Notes: generated by a model not told the origin, from the letters alone. 19,401 nt of DNA from an uncultured Collinsella sp. (GCA_902463875.1 CABQHR010000011.1:1-19401), one strand, 5' to 3'; positions 7,245 to 15,522 are shown, counted from the first letter of the stretch. Program-made: numbers and translations.

Positions 7245-7263
7245 ACGGCCGTCCAACGGCCGT
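7245..7263. repeat. Tandem 8-bp palindrome ACGGCCGT
   Basis: The self-complementary octamer ACGGCCGT occurs at 7245-7252 and 7256-7263, three bases apart, 61 bases before the methyltransferase start. The copies can also pair with each other as a small hairpin. It could be an operator or part of leader RNA structure; no function is established. Confidence 0.4.
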
Positions 7264-7323
7264 GGTTTGTTGCGCCGTTCCGCCTCCGTCATCTGCCACA
7301 TATGCACCTGATAGGAAAGAACA

Positions 7324-8061
7324 ATGAACTCTGCAAAATCTCAATCCTTCCCAAAAGCAACCAGCTTCGACGCGGCACTCGTGCACTCTAAGATTATGGG
7401 CCCCAATCCCCTCAAGCTCTGCGAAGAGCTGCTTCGCGATGTGCATATCCCCTGCGGCGTCCGCGTCTGCGACCTGGGGTCGGGCACCGGCATTACCAGC
7501 GCCCTGCTTGCCCGCGAATACGGGTTTGACACTTATGCTGTCGACCTGTGGAGCGATCCTGTCGAAAACCGCGCGTTCTTCGATTCACTCGGTATTCCCC
7601 GCAACACGATTCACCCTGTTAAGGCGGACGCCTCACAGGGGCTGCCGTTTGAGCACGACTTTTTTGATGCAGTCGTGAGCATCGACTCGTACAACTACTA
7701 CGGCCGTGACCCGCACTATCTGGACGAGCGCCTACTCCCCTACGTAAAGCAAGGCGGGATGCTCTACTTAAGCATCCCCGGCATGGTTCGCGACTGCCAC
7801 GACAACCTGCCCGCCTGCCTGCTCAAATCCTGGGCACCCGAGCAGCTCGACTATATGCACGACATAGCCTGGTGGCGCGCCATGATCGAGCCGACCCCCG
7901 GCGTCGAGATTGTCTCGATGCAGCCTATGCTCTGCACGGACGAAGCGTGGGAAGACTGGCTCGCCTGCGACAACGAGTACGCAGCAGGCGACCGCGCTGC
8001 CGTTGAAGCCGGCGCGCTCGAATACCTCAACACCATCGCCATCGTGCTGAGAAAGTTCTAA
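7324..8061 (+). CDS. SAM-dependent class I methyltransferase
   Basis: A 245-residue cytosolic methyltransferase. Motif I is VCDLGSGTGITS (48-59); Asp74 in YAVDLW at the end of the second strand would bind the SAM ribose; ADASQGLPF (101-109) contacts the adenine; FDAVVSIDSYNYYG (114-127) is the fourth-strand motif region. The remainder, rich in Trp and Tyr (KSWAPEQLDYMHDIAWWRAMIE), probably forms the substrate cap. It resembles small-molecule methyltransferases of the UbiE/cyclopropane-synthase type, but the acceptor is unknown. AGGAAAG lies before the ATG. The gene stands alone between a hairpin-rich 285-bp upstream region and a strong terminator. Confidence 0.88.
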   Translation: MNSAKSQSFPKATSFDAALVHSKIMGPNPLKLCEELLRDVHIPCGVRVCDLGSGTGITSALLAREYGFDTYAVDLWSDPVENRAFFDSLGIPRNTIHPVKADASQGLPFEHDFFDAVVSIDSYNYYGRDPHYLDERLLPYVKQGGMLYLSIPGMVRDCHDNLPACLLKSWAPEQLDYMHDIAWWRAMIEPTPGVEIVSMQPMLCTDEAWEDWLACDNEYAAGDRAAVEAGALEYLNTIAIVLRKF

Positions 8062-8066
8062 ACAAT

Positions 8067-8108
8067 AGCCGCGCGAGCCGTAAACAAACGGCCTCGCGCG
8101 GCTTCTTT
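8067..8108. terminator. Strong bidirectional terminator between methyltransferase and ClC gene
   Basis: An 11-bp stem AGCCGCGCGAG (8067-8077) / CTCGCGCGGCT (8093-8103) is extended inward by CCGT/ACGG around AAACAA. On the plus strand it is followed by TCTTT; on the minus strand the flank is T-poor. It starts five bases after the methyltransferase stop and lies between convergent genes. Confidence 0.85.
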
Positions 8109-8143
8109 AAAACGAGTTCTAAACAAACGCAAAGCGTAATACG

Positions 8144-9442
8144 CTACTTGCGCAGCGGCTTGGGCAGCGGAATGCCGGCGGCGATGGCTGCAGCGATAAT
8201 CATGCAGACAATGCCCTTGAGCGGGAAACACATGAGCAGTAGGCCCACGACCATGACCGGCTGACGCATGACCGCACCCATCGTTGATGCCGTGCAGACG
8301 GCGACGCAAAAGACCGGATCTGCGCCGGTGAGGATGGCAAGGCCATAGCCCAGGCTCACACCCGAGAAGATAACCGGGAAGAAGTGGCCGCCGCGCCAAC
8401 CAAGGTTGATGAGGGCGGGCGTCAGCATGGCCTTAACAAGACCGGTCGCGATGAGCACACCGGCGGGGATGGTCAGATAGGTTTCCATAAGCACGTCGGC
8501 CTGCGTCTCGCCGGCAAACATGGTGAAGGGCAGAACCGTACCGCAAGCGGCAAGTACCAGACCGGCCAGCATCGCCTTGACGACAGGGCGCTCCCCTATG
8601 GCATGGACAAGCGCTTCGCTCGCGTGCTCCGAGACAAAGTACAGCCAGCCGCAGATTGTTCCGATCAGCGACAGCGGAATGAGCCAGACAAGTTCCAGGT
8701 TACCCACCTGGGCGGCCTCGAACCTGGGCATGCCCATGCCGCCGCCCATAAGCTGGCCGAGCAGCAGATAGGTGCCCAGACCGCCGGCAATCGCGATGCC
8801 GTAGACCACGGTCTTTTGCGCCTTGGGCAGCTTGATGGTGATCTCATCGGACGCGGAGTCCTCGCCAGCGCCCTGGCCGTCGGCGCTACCGGCGAGCGGC
8901 GCCACAAAGCCAAACACGGGCGCGGTAAAGAGCGCCGTCAGGGCAGCCTGGGTGCCCAGCAGCGTGAGCTCCCTAAACTCGGCGCCAAAGCGACGCATGC
9001 GGTCGCCGACCCAGCTGCACAGACCCGCGATAACTCCGGTCAGGCCGGCCTCCGGTCCAATACTTCCGCCAAACAGCAGCGGCAGCAATGCCGCAAGCGA
9101 AAGCTTGCCGAGGTTGTCGTACGGGTAGCGACCGTCTTGTTTAACCTTGGCCATCACCTGGTTGAGGTCATCGGTCTTGGTGCCCGTAATCTTTTCGTAC
9201 AGACCGATCAGCAGGCCGCCCAGCAAGCAGACAAAAAACGGGTACGGCAGAAAACCGAACGGGCCGCTCGCGAGCTCAGGCGAAGCGACGCCCAGCGCGT
9301 GCGGAATCTCGGTCCATAGATAGTCGACACCGTGCTCCATCGCAAAAAAGAACAGCCAGACCGCGGCGCCTGCGAACGCACCGGTCACGGCAACGCTAAC
9401 TAAAAACAGCGCACGGTTTTTGGGTTTTGCAAGACTATCCAT
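8144..9442 (-). CDS. ClC-family chloride channel/antiporter-like protein lacking the gating glutamate
   Basis: A polytopic membrane protein of 432 residues with the ClC fold signatures: LFGGSIGPEAGLTG (123-136) and the pore motif WRGGHFFPVIFSG (349-361). In classical ClC proteins the first signature is GREGP, whose Glu is the fast gate and proton site. Here the aligned residue is Ile128 (GSIGP), and the nearby Glu131 is two positions after the proline. A poorly conserved, acidic cytoplasmic loop is at 185-207. This subgroup (YfeO-like or ion-channel-like actinobacterial proteins) is poorly characterised. GGGAGG lies just before the ATG at 9442, and a -10-like TACAAT (9487-9482) lies 40 bases upstream without a clear -35. 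It may share a transcript with the LOG and potassium channel genes upstream on the same strand. Confidence 0.88.
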   Translation of the reverse strand: MDSLAKPKNRALFLVSVAVTGAFAGAAVWLFFFAMEHGVDYLWTEIPHALGVASPELASGPFGFLPYPFFVCLLGGLLIGLYEKITGTKTDDLNQVMAKVKQDGRYPYDNLGKLSLAALLPLLFGGSIGPEAGLTGVIAGLCSWVGDRMRRFGAEFRELTLLGTQAALTALFTAPVFGFVAPLAGSADGQGAGEDSASDEITIKLPKAQKTVVYGIAIAGGLGTYLLLGQLMGGGMGMPRFEAAQVGNLELVWLIPLSLIGTICGWLYFVSEHASEALVHAIGERPVVKAMLAGLVLAACGTVLPFTMFAGETQADVLMETYLTIPAGVLIATGLVKAMLTPALINLGWRGGHFFPVIFSGVSLGYGLAILTGADPVFCVAVCTASTMGAVMRQPVMVVGLLLMCFPLKGIVCMIIAAAIAAGIPLPKPLRK

Positions 9443-9567
9443 CGGGACCTCCCGTGGTCAAATTCGGCAAAGATACGTTTTATTGTAGAGCGAGCGTTAC
9501 CCGAACGAGCCAACCGTCTGCGCCGCAAACGGCACCATTGGGAGTCATAGTGGGGCAGGCTCAAGAC

Positions 9568-10101
9568 TTATCCGTTGATAATCGAGGCAATCTCGCGCAA
9601 ATCGTCGGCAAAGTAGATGCCGTGCTGGCGCCTCGGGCTCGAAAGCCCTTTATCAATCATGTGCTCGAGCAACGCCTTAAGATCGTTGTAGTAGCCCCCA
9701 AGGTTGTACAGAATGCACGGCGCATCGAGATGCCCCAACGACACGGCGGACATGACCTCGGCAATCTCCTCGAGCGTACCCGTCCCACCGGGAAAGGCGA
9801 TGAACGCGTCACCGAGCTCAATCATCTTGGCCTTGCGTTCGGCCATGTCACTCGTCACGATGAGATCGTCGATACCGTCATGTTGAAACTCGGCCTCGAT
9901 AAAAAAGCTCGGTTCAACACCCGTCACGTGTCCACCTGCCTCGAGTACGCTATCGGCGAGCGCACCCATCAGACCCGACTTGGACCCGCCGTATACCAAC
10001 GCGTGTCCGTTAGCGCCAATCCAGTCGCCCAGCTCCTGCACCGCGGGCAGAAACGCCGGGTCATTGCCGACGCTGGCACCCAGGTATACCGTGATATTCA
10101 T
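9568..10101 (-). CDS. LOG-family protein (nucleoside 5'-monophosphate phosphoribohydrolase)
   Basis: A 177-residue TIGR00730-type Rossmann protein. The family hydrolyses N6-modified (cytokinin) or ordinary purine nucleoside monophosphates to base and ribose 5-phosphate. Hallmarks: YGGSKSGLMGALAD (37-50), MAERKAKM (86-93) and the catalytic/phosphate motif PGGTGTLEE (104-112). Length is typical. It starts at ATG 10101 with an AGGGGG-rich stretch upstream, 36 bases after the stop of the potassium channel gene, so the two form a likely operon. True substrate in this host is unknown; older lysine-decarboxylase labels for the family are wrong. Confidence 0.93.
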   Translation of the reverse strand: MNITVYLGASVGNDPAFLPAVQELGDWIGANGHALVYGGSKSGLMGALADSVLEAGGHVTGVEPSFFIEAEFQHDGIDDLIVTSDMAERKAKMIELGDAFIAFPGGTGTLEEIAEVMSAVSLGHLDAPCILYNLGGYYNDLKALLEHMIDKGLSSPRRQHGIYFADDLREIASIING

Positions 10102-10137
10102 ATTCAGTCCCCCTCGTCGTGACGCGCGGCGCCCGTT

Positions 10138-10563
10138 CTAGCGTTGGCGTCGGCGATATTCGCGCACACGGCGCGATAGGTCGGCAAGCTCGTCACGATC
10201 GAGCTCTTCCAAATGCTCCAGATCATCCATAAAGCGCGCCATGGTGTCCTTTTGGCGCATCTTGATGAGCGTGTTGCAGTAGTTCACCGCCACGCCCGTG
10301 AGCATGGCGATGTAGAAGATGCTGATGACGCTCAAAACGACGGTGATAGCGCGGGCAACCGGCGTCTCGGCCGGGATATCACCGAAGCCGATCGTCGATA
10401 CGGTCTCAAAGCTAAACCAGAGGCCGTCGCCAAACGTAAGGGTCGTGGGCTCGGACAGCCAGACGGCCGTCGAGCACAGCAGATAGAAGACGAGAAACAG
10501 GCCCGTGATGCGCGCAAAGCCAGCCTGGCGCAACACGTCGGCAAGCGTCCTCAACTTGTTCAT
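10138..10563 (-). CDS. Small two-TM potassium channel protein
   Basis: A 141-residue ion channel subunit. A first membrane helix at about 18-36, a pore helix and the selectivity filter TIGFGD (57-62, in SFETVSTIGFGDIP), and a second helix at about 71-95 make a KcsA-like pore domain. The charged helical tail (100-141) is cytoplasmic and may form a coiled coil for tetramerisation; no RCK/TrkA-N domain is attached. The ATG at 10563 is chosen because AAAAGGGG precedes it; the reading frame stays open to 10641 but that part enters the palindrome and has no ribosome binding site. It is the first gene of a minus-strand run with the LOG and ClC genes. Confidence 0.9.
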   Translation of the reverse strand: MNKLRTLADVLRQAGFARITGLFLVFYLLCSTAVWLSEPTTLTFGDGLWFSFETVSTIGFGDIPAETPVARAITVVLSVISIFYIAMLTGVAVNYCNTLIKMRQKDTMARFMDDLEHLEELDRDELADLSRRVREYRRRQR

Positions 10564-10634
10564 CGCGACCCCTTTTCCCAGACGCCCAATCACATTCGCT
10601 CGGTATTGTCCCACGCCTCCCCCGCAAACGGAAC

Positions 10635-10690
10635 TAGTCATTGGGGACGTTCTTAAACGACTAGTCAGTTAAGAACGTCCCCAATGACTA
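10635..10690. repeat. Perfect 22-bp-arm palindrome (intergenic repeat family A, intact copy)
   Basis: Bases 10635-10656 are exactly complementary to 10669-10690, with a 12-base loop that itself contains the palindrome GACTAGTC (10659-10666). The left arm starts TAGTCATTGGGGACG and the right arm ends CGTCCCCAATGACTA. It lies between the divergent channel and kinase genes. The same sequence recurs, split and decayed, at 17624-17652 and 17753-17795, so it is a dispersed palindromic element (REP/MITE-like) and not a gene-specific operator. Confidence 0.85.
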
Positions 10691-10776
10691 CCTAACCGTT
10701 TAGCGGTGCGGCGGCTGAATGGGCAGGCTGAGCTGGTATCCTTATGCGAAACTGTCTCAACTCGATAGGATTTCAT

Positions 10777-13581
10777 GTGAAACCTTCCGCCGTCCTTCGC
10801 TTGGCTCTATATCGCACCCTGGCCGTCGCGCTTGCCGCGCTCGCCATACTGAGCGCCGTCATGCCCGCCCCCGCCTTTGCCGCCGACTCCGACCAGCAGG
10901 TCAAGACGGTCCGCGTTGGCTGGCTCGTCAACAACAAAGGCTTCCAGGAAGGCATGCCGGGCGAGCGACTCTCGGGGTGGGGCTACGAGTACCTCCAGAC
11001 CCTCTCGTATTACACAAAGGGCTGGCAATACGAATACGTTAGCGGCACCTTCTCCGAGCTTATGGACATGCTCGAAGCAGGCGAAATCGACCTCATGCCC
11101 AACATCTCGTATTCGGCAGAACGCGAGCAGAAGCTGCTCTTTTCCTCGAACCCCGAGGGCACCGAGCGCTACTACATCTACGCCAGGCCCGACCGCGACG
11201 ATCTGGCCAAGGGTGACCCCCAGGCGCTCCAAGGCCTCACCATCGGCTGCAACTCTGGCGTTATGCAAACTATCGTCGGCCAGCAGTGGCTCGCCGACGA
11301 AGGCGTCACCTGCACCTATAAAGAAATCGACACCGGCAGCGCCCTCTTTGAGGCGCTTGCAGACGGCGAGGTCGACGCCGTCATCATGAACGATACCATT
11401 TCGTCGCCCGATGCGTCACCCATGTTCTACGTAGGCTCGAGCGACTACTATTTTGCCGTTCCCAAAAGCCGCCCCGATCTGATGAACGACATCAACGCCG
11501 CCATGACGACCATCGCCCGCGATAACCCGCGCTATAACGAGGAAGTCAAATCGAGTTACTCGACCCAAAACAGTGGCTCGTCATCGCTCACCGGCCCCGA
11601 GACCACCTGGCTCAAAGCAAACGGCAATACCATCACGCTCGGCTATCTTAAAAACCAACTTCCCTACTGCACGCAAAATGACGACGGCGAGATGGAAGGA
11701 TCGCTCGCCTCGCTTGCAACGACGTTGCACGACAAGTTTGGCATTACGGTCAAAACAATCGCACTCTCGAACAACAGGCAAATGATCAAAGCCCTTTCCA
11801 ACGGAACCATCGATGTCGCCCTGCCATTGTTTCGCGACTACTGGCTCGCCGAGCAGACAGGAGTCATCCAGTCAAACTCGATGGGAACGGTTTCGATGAC
11901 CGCCATTCACAGTGGCAAAAACCTGAACAGCGACCTTAAGAACATCGCTTGTACAAAGAGCACAATCGTTAACCGTTTTGAGCTCGAAAGTCTCTTCCCG
12001 AACGCAACAGTAACCGAGTACTCGAATGACGGCGAGGTGCTCAAAGCCCTCAATGAGGGGAAGGCACGTTGCATCATTGTCCCCAGCACGCGCCTGGAAA
12101 CTCTCCGCGACACCTACGACATCGAGGATTTCGAAACACAGGAACTCACCAACACGGCGCAGCTATCGTGTTTAATTTCGCGCGGCAAGCCCGAGCTGCT
12201 GGGAATCATCAATAAGGGCATCGTCAATGCAGGTGAATCGCTCTCTGCAAACAGCTATTTCCCCACATCGTACTCGGCGCAAGAATCGGACACGTTCCAG
12301 TTTTTCTATCGTAACCGCACCGCCATTGCGACTGTTATCATCTGCATCTTGCTCACCAGCATCGCCATCCTTGTCTGGTCGCTTTACCGCGCACAGGAGG
12401 AACGGCAGAAAGCTGATGCCGCCAACGCCGCCAAAACCGCTTTCCTCACGCGCATGAGCCACGACATACGCACGCCGCTCAACGGCATCCTAGGCCTTAT
12501 CGAAATTGAGGAATTGAGAGAAGGCGACATGCAGGTCGCCCGCGAAAGCCGCGCCAAGGCGCGCGTTGCCGCCAATCACCTGCTGTCACTGATTAACGAC
12601 ATCCTCGAGATGGGCAGGATCGAGGAGTGCAAAGTGACGCTCGAGCACGAATCATTCAACCTTAAAGAGCTGTGCGACAATGCGCTCGTACTGCGCAAGC
12701 TCCGCGCATCGGACCGCGGCATAACCATGCTCGACACCAGCGAGCCCTACGCTGTCGACCAATATATGATCGGCAGCCCCACCCATATTCGGCAGATCCT
12801 TGTCAACCTGCTCGACAACAGCATCAAGTACAACAAGCACGGAGGCACCGTCACGTTCTCATCGACCATCAAACCGGTCGACGACGAGCACGCCGTGTTT
12901 TGCTTTAGCGTCTCGGATACCGGCATTGGTATGACGCCCGAGTTTTTGACGCACATTTACGAGCCGTTTGCCCAGGAAGGCGACGATGCGCGCAGCAAGT
13001 TCCAAGGAACCGGCATTGGCATGTCTATCGTCAAATCGCTCATCGATATGATGGGCGGCACGATTGAGATTTCGAGTGAGGTTGGCGCGGGAAGCACGTT
13101 CAACGTCCAGATACCGCTCGATATCGACAAGAACCCTCAGGCAAAAGAACGTGCGTCCAAGCAGACATACAGTTGCTCGCTTGCCGGCATGAACGTCCTT
13201 TTGGCAGAAGACAACGAGCTCAATGCCGAAATTGCCCAGGCTCTACTCGAAAGCGAAGGCATCGTCGTAACGCGCGCCGCCGACGGCAACAAAGCAGTCG
13301 ACCTATACGTTAGTCGTCCCGCCGGCAGCTTCGATGCGATCCTGATGGACATCATGATGCCGGGCATGGACGGCTACGAGGCAGCCCGCGCGATCCGCCT
13401 GAGCGAAAAGGCCGATGCGGCCGACATCCCCATCATCGCGCTCACCGCCAACGCCTTTGCCGAAAACGCCAAGGCGGCACACGACGCCGGCATGAACGCC
13501 CATCTGCCCAAACCGCTCGACTTTAACAAGCTCAAAAACATACTCGCCTGTATCAAGAAAAACGGGGCTGTTTCGCTATAG
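10777..13581 (+). CDS. Hybrid sensor histidine kinase with two solute-binding sensor domains
   Basis: A membrane-bound hybrid kinase of the EvgS/BvgS type. The GTG at 10777 is preferred (934 residues; TAGGA six bases upstream) over the ATG at 10744, which has no ribosome binding site. Numbered from the GTG: signal peptide 1-35 ending AFA, first SBP_bac_3-like domain about 42-262, second about 280-500, one transmembrane helix about 515-537, HisKA with phospho-acceptor His562 in MSHDIRTPLN, HATPase with N box LVNLLDNSIKY (675-685), G1 DTGIGM (714-719) and G2 GTGIGM (744-749). A C-terminal receiver domain carries acidic Asp812, phospho-acceptor Asp858 (LMDIMMP), Thr890 and Lys912. No PAS, HPt or output domain is seen and no response regulator is adjacent, so the downstream target is unknown. 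The sensor pair probably detects amino-acid-like ligands or the state of the cell surface. Confidence 0.93.
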   Translation: MKPSAVLRLALYRTLAVALAALAILSAVMPAPAFAADSDQQVKTVRVGWLVNNKGFQEGMPGERLSGWGYEYLQTLSYYTKGWQYEYVSGTFSELMDMLEAGEIDLMPNISYSAEREQKLLFSSNPEGTERYYIYARPDRDDLAKGDPQALQGLTIGCNSGVMQTIVGQQWLADEGVTCTYKEIDTGSALFEALADGEVDAVIMNDTISSPDASPMFYVGSSDYYFAVPKSRPDLMNDINAAMTTIARDNPRYNEEVKSSYSTQNSGSSSLTGPETTWLKANGNTITLGYLKNQLPYCTQNDDGEMEGSLASLATTLHDKFGITVKTIALSNNRQMIKALSNGTIDVALPLFRDYWLAEQTGVIQSNSMGTVSMTAIHSGKNLNSDLKNIACTKSTIVNRFELESLFPNATVTEYSNDGEVLKALNEGKARCIIVPSTRLETLRDTYDIEDFETQELTNTAQLSCLISRGKPELLGIINKGIVNAGESLSANSYFPTSYSAQESDTFQFFYRNRTAIATVIICILLTSIAILVWSLYRAQEERQKADAANAAKTAFLTRMSHDIRTPLNGILGLIEIEELREGDMQVARESRAKARVAANHLLSLINDILEMGRIEECKVTLEHESFNLKELCDNALVLRKLRASDRGITMLDTSEPYAVDQYMIGSPTHIRQILVNLLDNSIKYNKHGGTVTFSSTIKPVDDEHAVFCFSVSDTGIGMTPEFLTHIYEPFAQEGDDARSKFQGTGIGMSIVKSLIDMMGGTIEISSEVGAGSTFNVQIPLDIDKNPQAKERASKQTYSCSLAGMNVLLAEDNELNAEIAQALLESEGIVVTRAADGNKAVDLYVSRPAGSFDAILMDIMMPGMDGYEAARAIRLSEKADAADIPIIALTANAFAENAKAAHDAGMNAHLPKPLDFNKLKNILACIKKNGAVSL

Positions 13582-13622
13582 TTTGTGCTCAACCACCATG
13601 CGCAGCAGAAAGGAAGCCAACG

Positions 13623-14102
13623 ATGTTTAGGCCCTTACGTCGAAAGAAACGCGCCATCACCGACGAGGAAGCGCGCGAACTGCTCGCTACCTGCAAGCGC
13701 GGCGTCTTTGCCGTCAACGGCGATGATGGCTACCCCTATGCCATTCCCGTCAACTACTTCTTTGACGCCGAGCACGACAAGATTTATTTCCATGGCGCCA
13801 AGGCTGGCCACAAGGTCGATTCACTCAGGCATGATGATAAAGTCTGCTTTACCGTTTACGGCAACGAGTGGTACAAGGACGGCGACTGGGCTCCTTACGT
13901 CATGAGCACTGTGGTCTTTGGCCGTTGCCGCCTGGTAGATGAAGCGCCCGCGTTTATCGAGGACAAAGTCCGTCAGCTCGCGCTTAAGTACTACCCTTCT
14001 GCCGAAGAAGTCGAGGAGGAGATCGCCAAAGACATAAAGGGCGTCCAACTCTACGAGATTTCGATTGAACATCTTTGCGGCAAGCAGATTCATGAAAAGT
14101 AG
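13623..14102 (+). CDS. Pyridoxamine 5'-phosphate oxidase-like flavoprotein (NimA-like)
   Basis: A 159-residue split-barrel flavin-binding protein of the PNPOx-like/NimA type. Features: an N-terminal ITDEEARELLATCKRGVFAVNGDDGYPYAIPVNYFFD segment (residues 12-48) and IYFHGAKAGHKVDSLRHDDKVCFTVYG (54-80), which includes the conserved FHGAKAGHK FMN-contact region. Members reduce nitroimidazoles or other small oxidised compounds using FMN; the physiological substrate is usually unknown. AAAGGAAG precedes the ATG. It follows the hybrid kinase by 41 bases on the same strand with no terminator between, so it may be co-transcribed, though a functional link is not evident. Confidence 0.88.
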   Translation: MFRPLRRKKRAITDEEARELLATCKRGVFAVNGDDGYPYAIPVNYFFDAEHDKIYFHGAKAGHKVDSLRHDDKVCFTVYGNEWYKDGDWAPYVMSTVVFGRCRLVDEAPAFIEDKVRQLALKYYPSAEEVEEEIAKDIKGVQLYEISIEHLCGKQIHEK

Positions 14103-14126
14103 CGAATGCGGAAAACGCGCTCGCTA
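14100..14126 (+). terminator. Hairpin overlapping the NimA-like stop codon
   Basis: TAGCGA (14100-14105) pairs with TCGCTA (14121-14126), with inner GCG/CGC pairing. It overlaps the TAG stop codon and precedes the larger convergent hairpin. It has no T-run and may simply stabilise the 3' end. Confidence 0.35.
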
Positions 14127-14135
14127 CCCTCTGCA

Positions 14136-14176
14136 CCCCATGTGCCCACGCATTTTGACGGCGTGGGCACATGGGG
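14136..14176. terminator. 16-bp hairpin between convergent genes
   Basis: CCCCATGTGCCCACGC (14136-14151) is perfectly complementary to 14161-14176 around the 9-base loop ATTTTGACG. It lies between the ends of the NimA-like gene and the convergent aminotransferase. There is no adjacent T-run on either strand, so it acts as a transcript end only if the stem is sufficient or Rho assists. Confidence 0.6.
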
Positions 14177-14198
14177 CAGCACTTGAATCGAGCGCCCC

Positions 14199-15410
14199 CT
14201 ATACCCCAAAAACGTAGCGGTCCAGGCGCTCACACGCCTCCTTTACCCGCGAAAGCGGCAGTGCCAGATTCACGCGGATGTGACAGGGTCCGTGGAACGG
14301 ACGGCCGTCTTGATAGCCCACGCCCACGCGCGCGCCCTCGTCGAGCAGCCACTGAACGTCGCGACCGTGCGCGCGGCACCACTCCGTACAGTCCAGGAAC
14401 ACCATGTACGTGCCCTGCGGACGCGAATAGGCCACGCCCTTAAAATGCTCGTCCACGTAATCGCAGAAGTAGTCGACGTTGTCTTTGATGGCCTCGTTGA
14501 GCTCGTCTACCCATTCGTAGCCCTGCGACTGGTAGGCGCCGATGAGCGCGTGCATCGAGAGGACGTTCATCTCGTTGTAATGGGTCTTGTTGGACACGGC
14601 GCACACGCGGTCGCGCAGCGTCTCGTTGTAGATGATGTGATAGCTGCCGACTAGGCCCGCGAGGTTGAAGGTCTTGCTGGGCGCATAAAGGGCGACCGTG
14701 CGCATGCGCGCGTCCTCGCTCACCGACTGCGTCGGGATGTGCTTGTGCCCAGGACGGATGATGTCCGACCAAATCTCGTCCGAGATGACCACGCAATCGT
14801 ACTGGCGATAGATGTCCATGGCGCGCTTGATCTCGTCGCGCTCCCACACGCGGCCACAGGGATTGTGCGGCGAGCAGAAGATCGCGGCATGGATGTGATT
14901 TTGCTCGAGCTTGTGTTCCATGTCCTCAAAGTCCATGCGCCATATGCCCTGGTCGTCGAGCTTAAGCGGGCTATGGACAATGCGGTAGCCCGCGGCCTCG
15001 ATGGACTTGGTAAAACCGATGTAGGTGGGACTATGGACCAGCACCGCGTCGCCCGGCTGGACGTACGCGCGCAGCGTCGATACCACACCACCCAGCACGC
15101 CGTTTTCATAGCCGATATGCTCGGGAAGCAAGCCCTCAACGCCGTTGCGACGGCTCTGCCATTCGATGATGCGGTCGAAGTACTCGGCGCGCGGATCAAA
15201 GTAGCCAAACATAGGGTGCTGGGCACGCTGAATGATGTGCTCCTGAACCGTCGGCACCGTAGCAAAGTTCATATCCGCCACCCACATCGGGATGCGGTCG
15301 AAGCCCTCATCGGGTGCGTTTGGCGCCATACCGGGGATCTCGCCCCAGGAGTCAACGGCGATGGCATCCATACCGTGGCGGTCGATAAGCGAGGTGAAGT
15401 CGTATTTCAT
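14199..15410 (-). CDS. MalY/PatB-family PLP-dependent C-S lyase / aminotransferase
   Basis: A fold-type I PLP enzyme of 403 residues. The family cleaves C-S bonds of cystathionine or cysteine conjugates (cystathionine beta-lyase) and some members are regulatory (MalY). The N-terminal PMWVADMNFATVP (41-53) is the MalY/PatB signature. The substrate/cofactor region has HNPCGRVW (182-189, Asn183), SDEIWSDI (210-217, Asp211 bonding the pyridine N), the Schiff-base Lys246 in APSKTFNLAG, and Arg379 in HIRVNLA for the substrate carboxylate. All catalytic residues are present. GGGAG precedes the ATG. It is probably a single-gene transcript; GTCCA/TGGAC symmetry occurs in the upstream region but no convincing promoter is found. 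Confidence 0.94.
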   Translation of the reverse strand: MKYDFTSLIDRHGMDAIAVDSWGEIPGMAPNAPDEGFDRIPMWVADMNFATVPTVQEHIIQRAQHPMFGYFDPRAEYFDRIIEWQSRRNGVEGLLPEHIGYENGVLGGVVSTLRAYVQPGDAVLVHSPTYIGFTKSIEAAGYRIVHSPLKLDDQGIWRMDFEDMEHKLEQNHIHAAIFCSPHNPCGRVWERDEIKRAMDIYRQYDCVVISDEIWSDIIRPGHKHIPTQSVSEDARMRTVALYAPSKTFNLAGLVGSYHIIYNETLRDRVCAVSNKTHYNEMNVLSMHALIGAYQSQGYEWVDELNEAIKDNVDYFCDYVDEHFKGVAYSRPQGTYMVFLDCTEWCRAHGRDVQWLLDEGARVGVGYQDGRPFHGPCHIRVNLALPLSRVKEACERLDRYVFGV

Positions 15411-15522
15411 GCTGGGCTCCCGTGCAAAGTGGATTGGTTCGGTAGGCGTTATTGTCCACCAGGATGGACGGCTTTGGCACGGGTTTTGGGGTTGAATTTG
15501 ACTGATGAGGGCGGGCGGCCAG

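Noticed and set aside
7123..7323. SAM-binding riboswitch before the methyltransferase
   Set aside because: The conserved core elements of known SAM riboswitch classes are not recognisable; kept only as an unspecified hairpin-rich leader.
10564..10641. N-terminal extension of the potassium channel to 10641
   Set aside because: It enters the palindrome, has no ribosome binding site, and adds residues atypical of the family; ATG 10563 has AAAAGGGG upstream.
10744..10776. ATG 10744 as start of the hybrid kinase
   Set aside because: No ribosome binding site precedes it and it overlaps the probable promoter region; GTG 10777 has TAGGA and gives a normal signal peptide.
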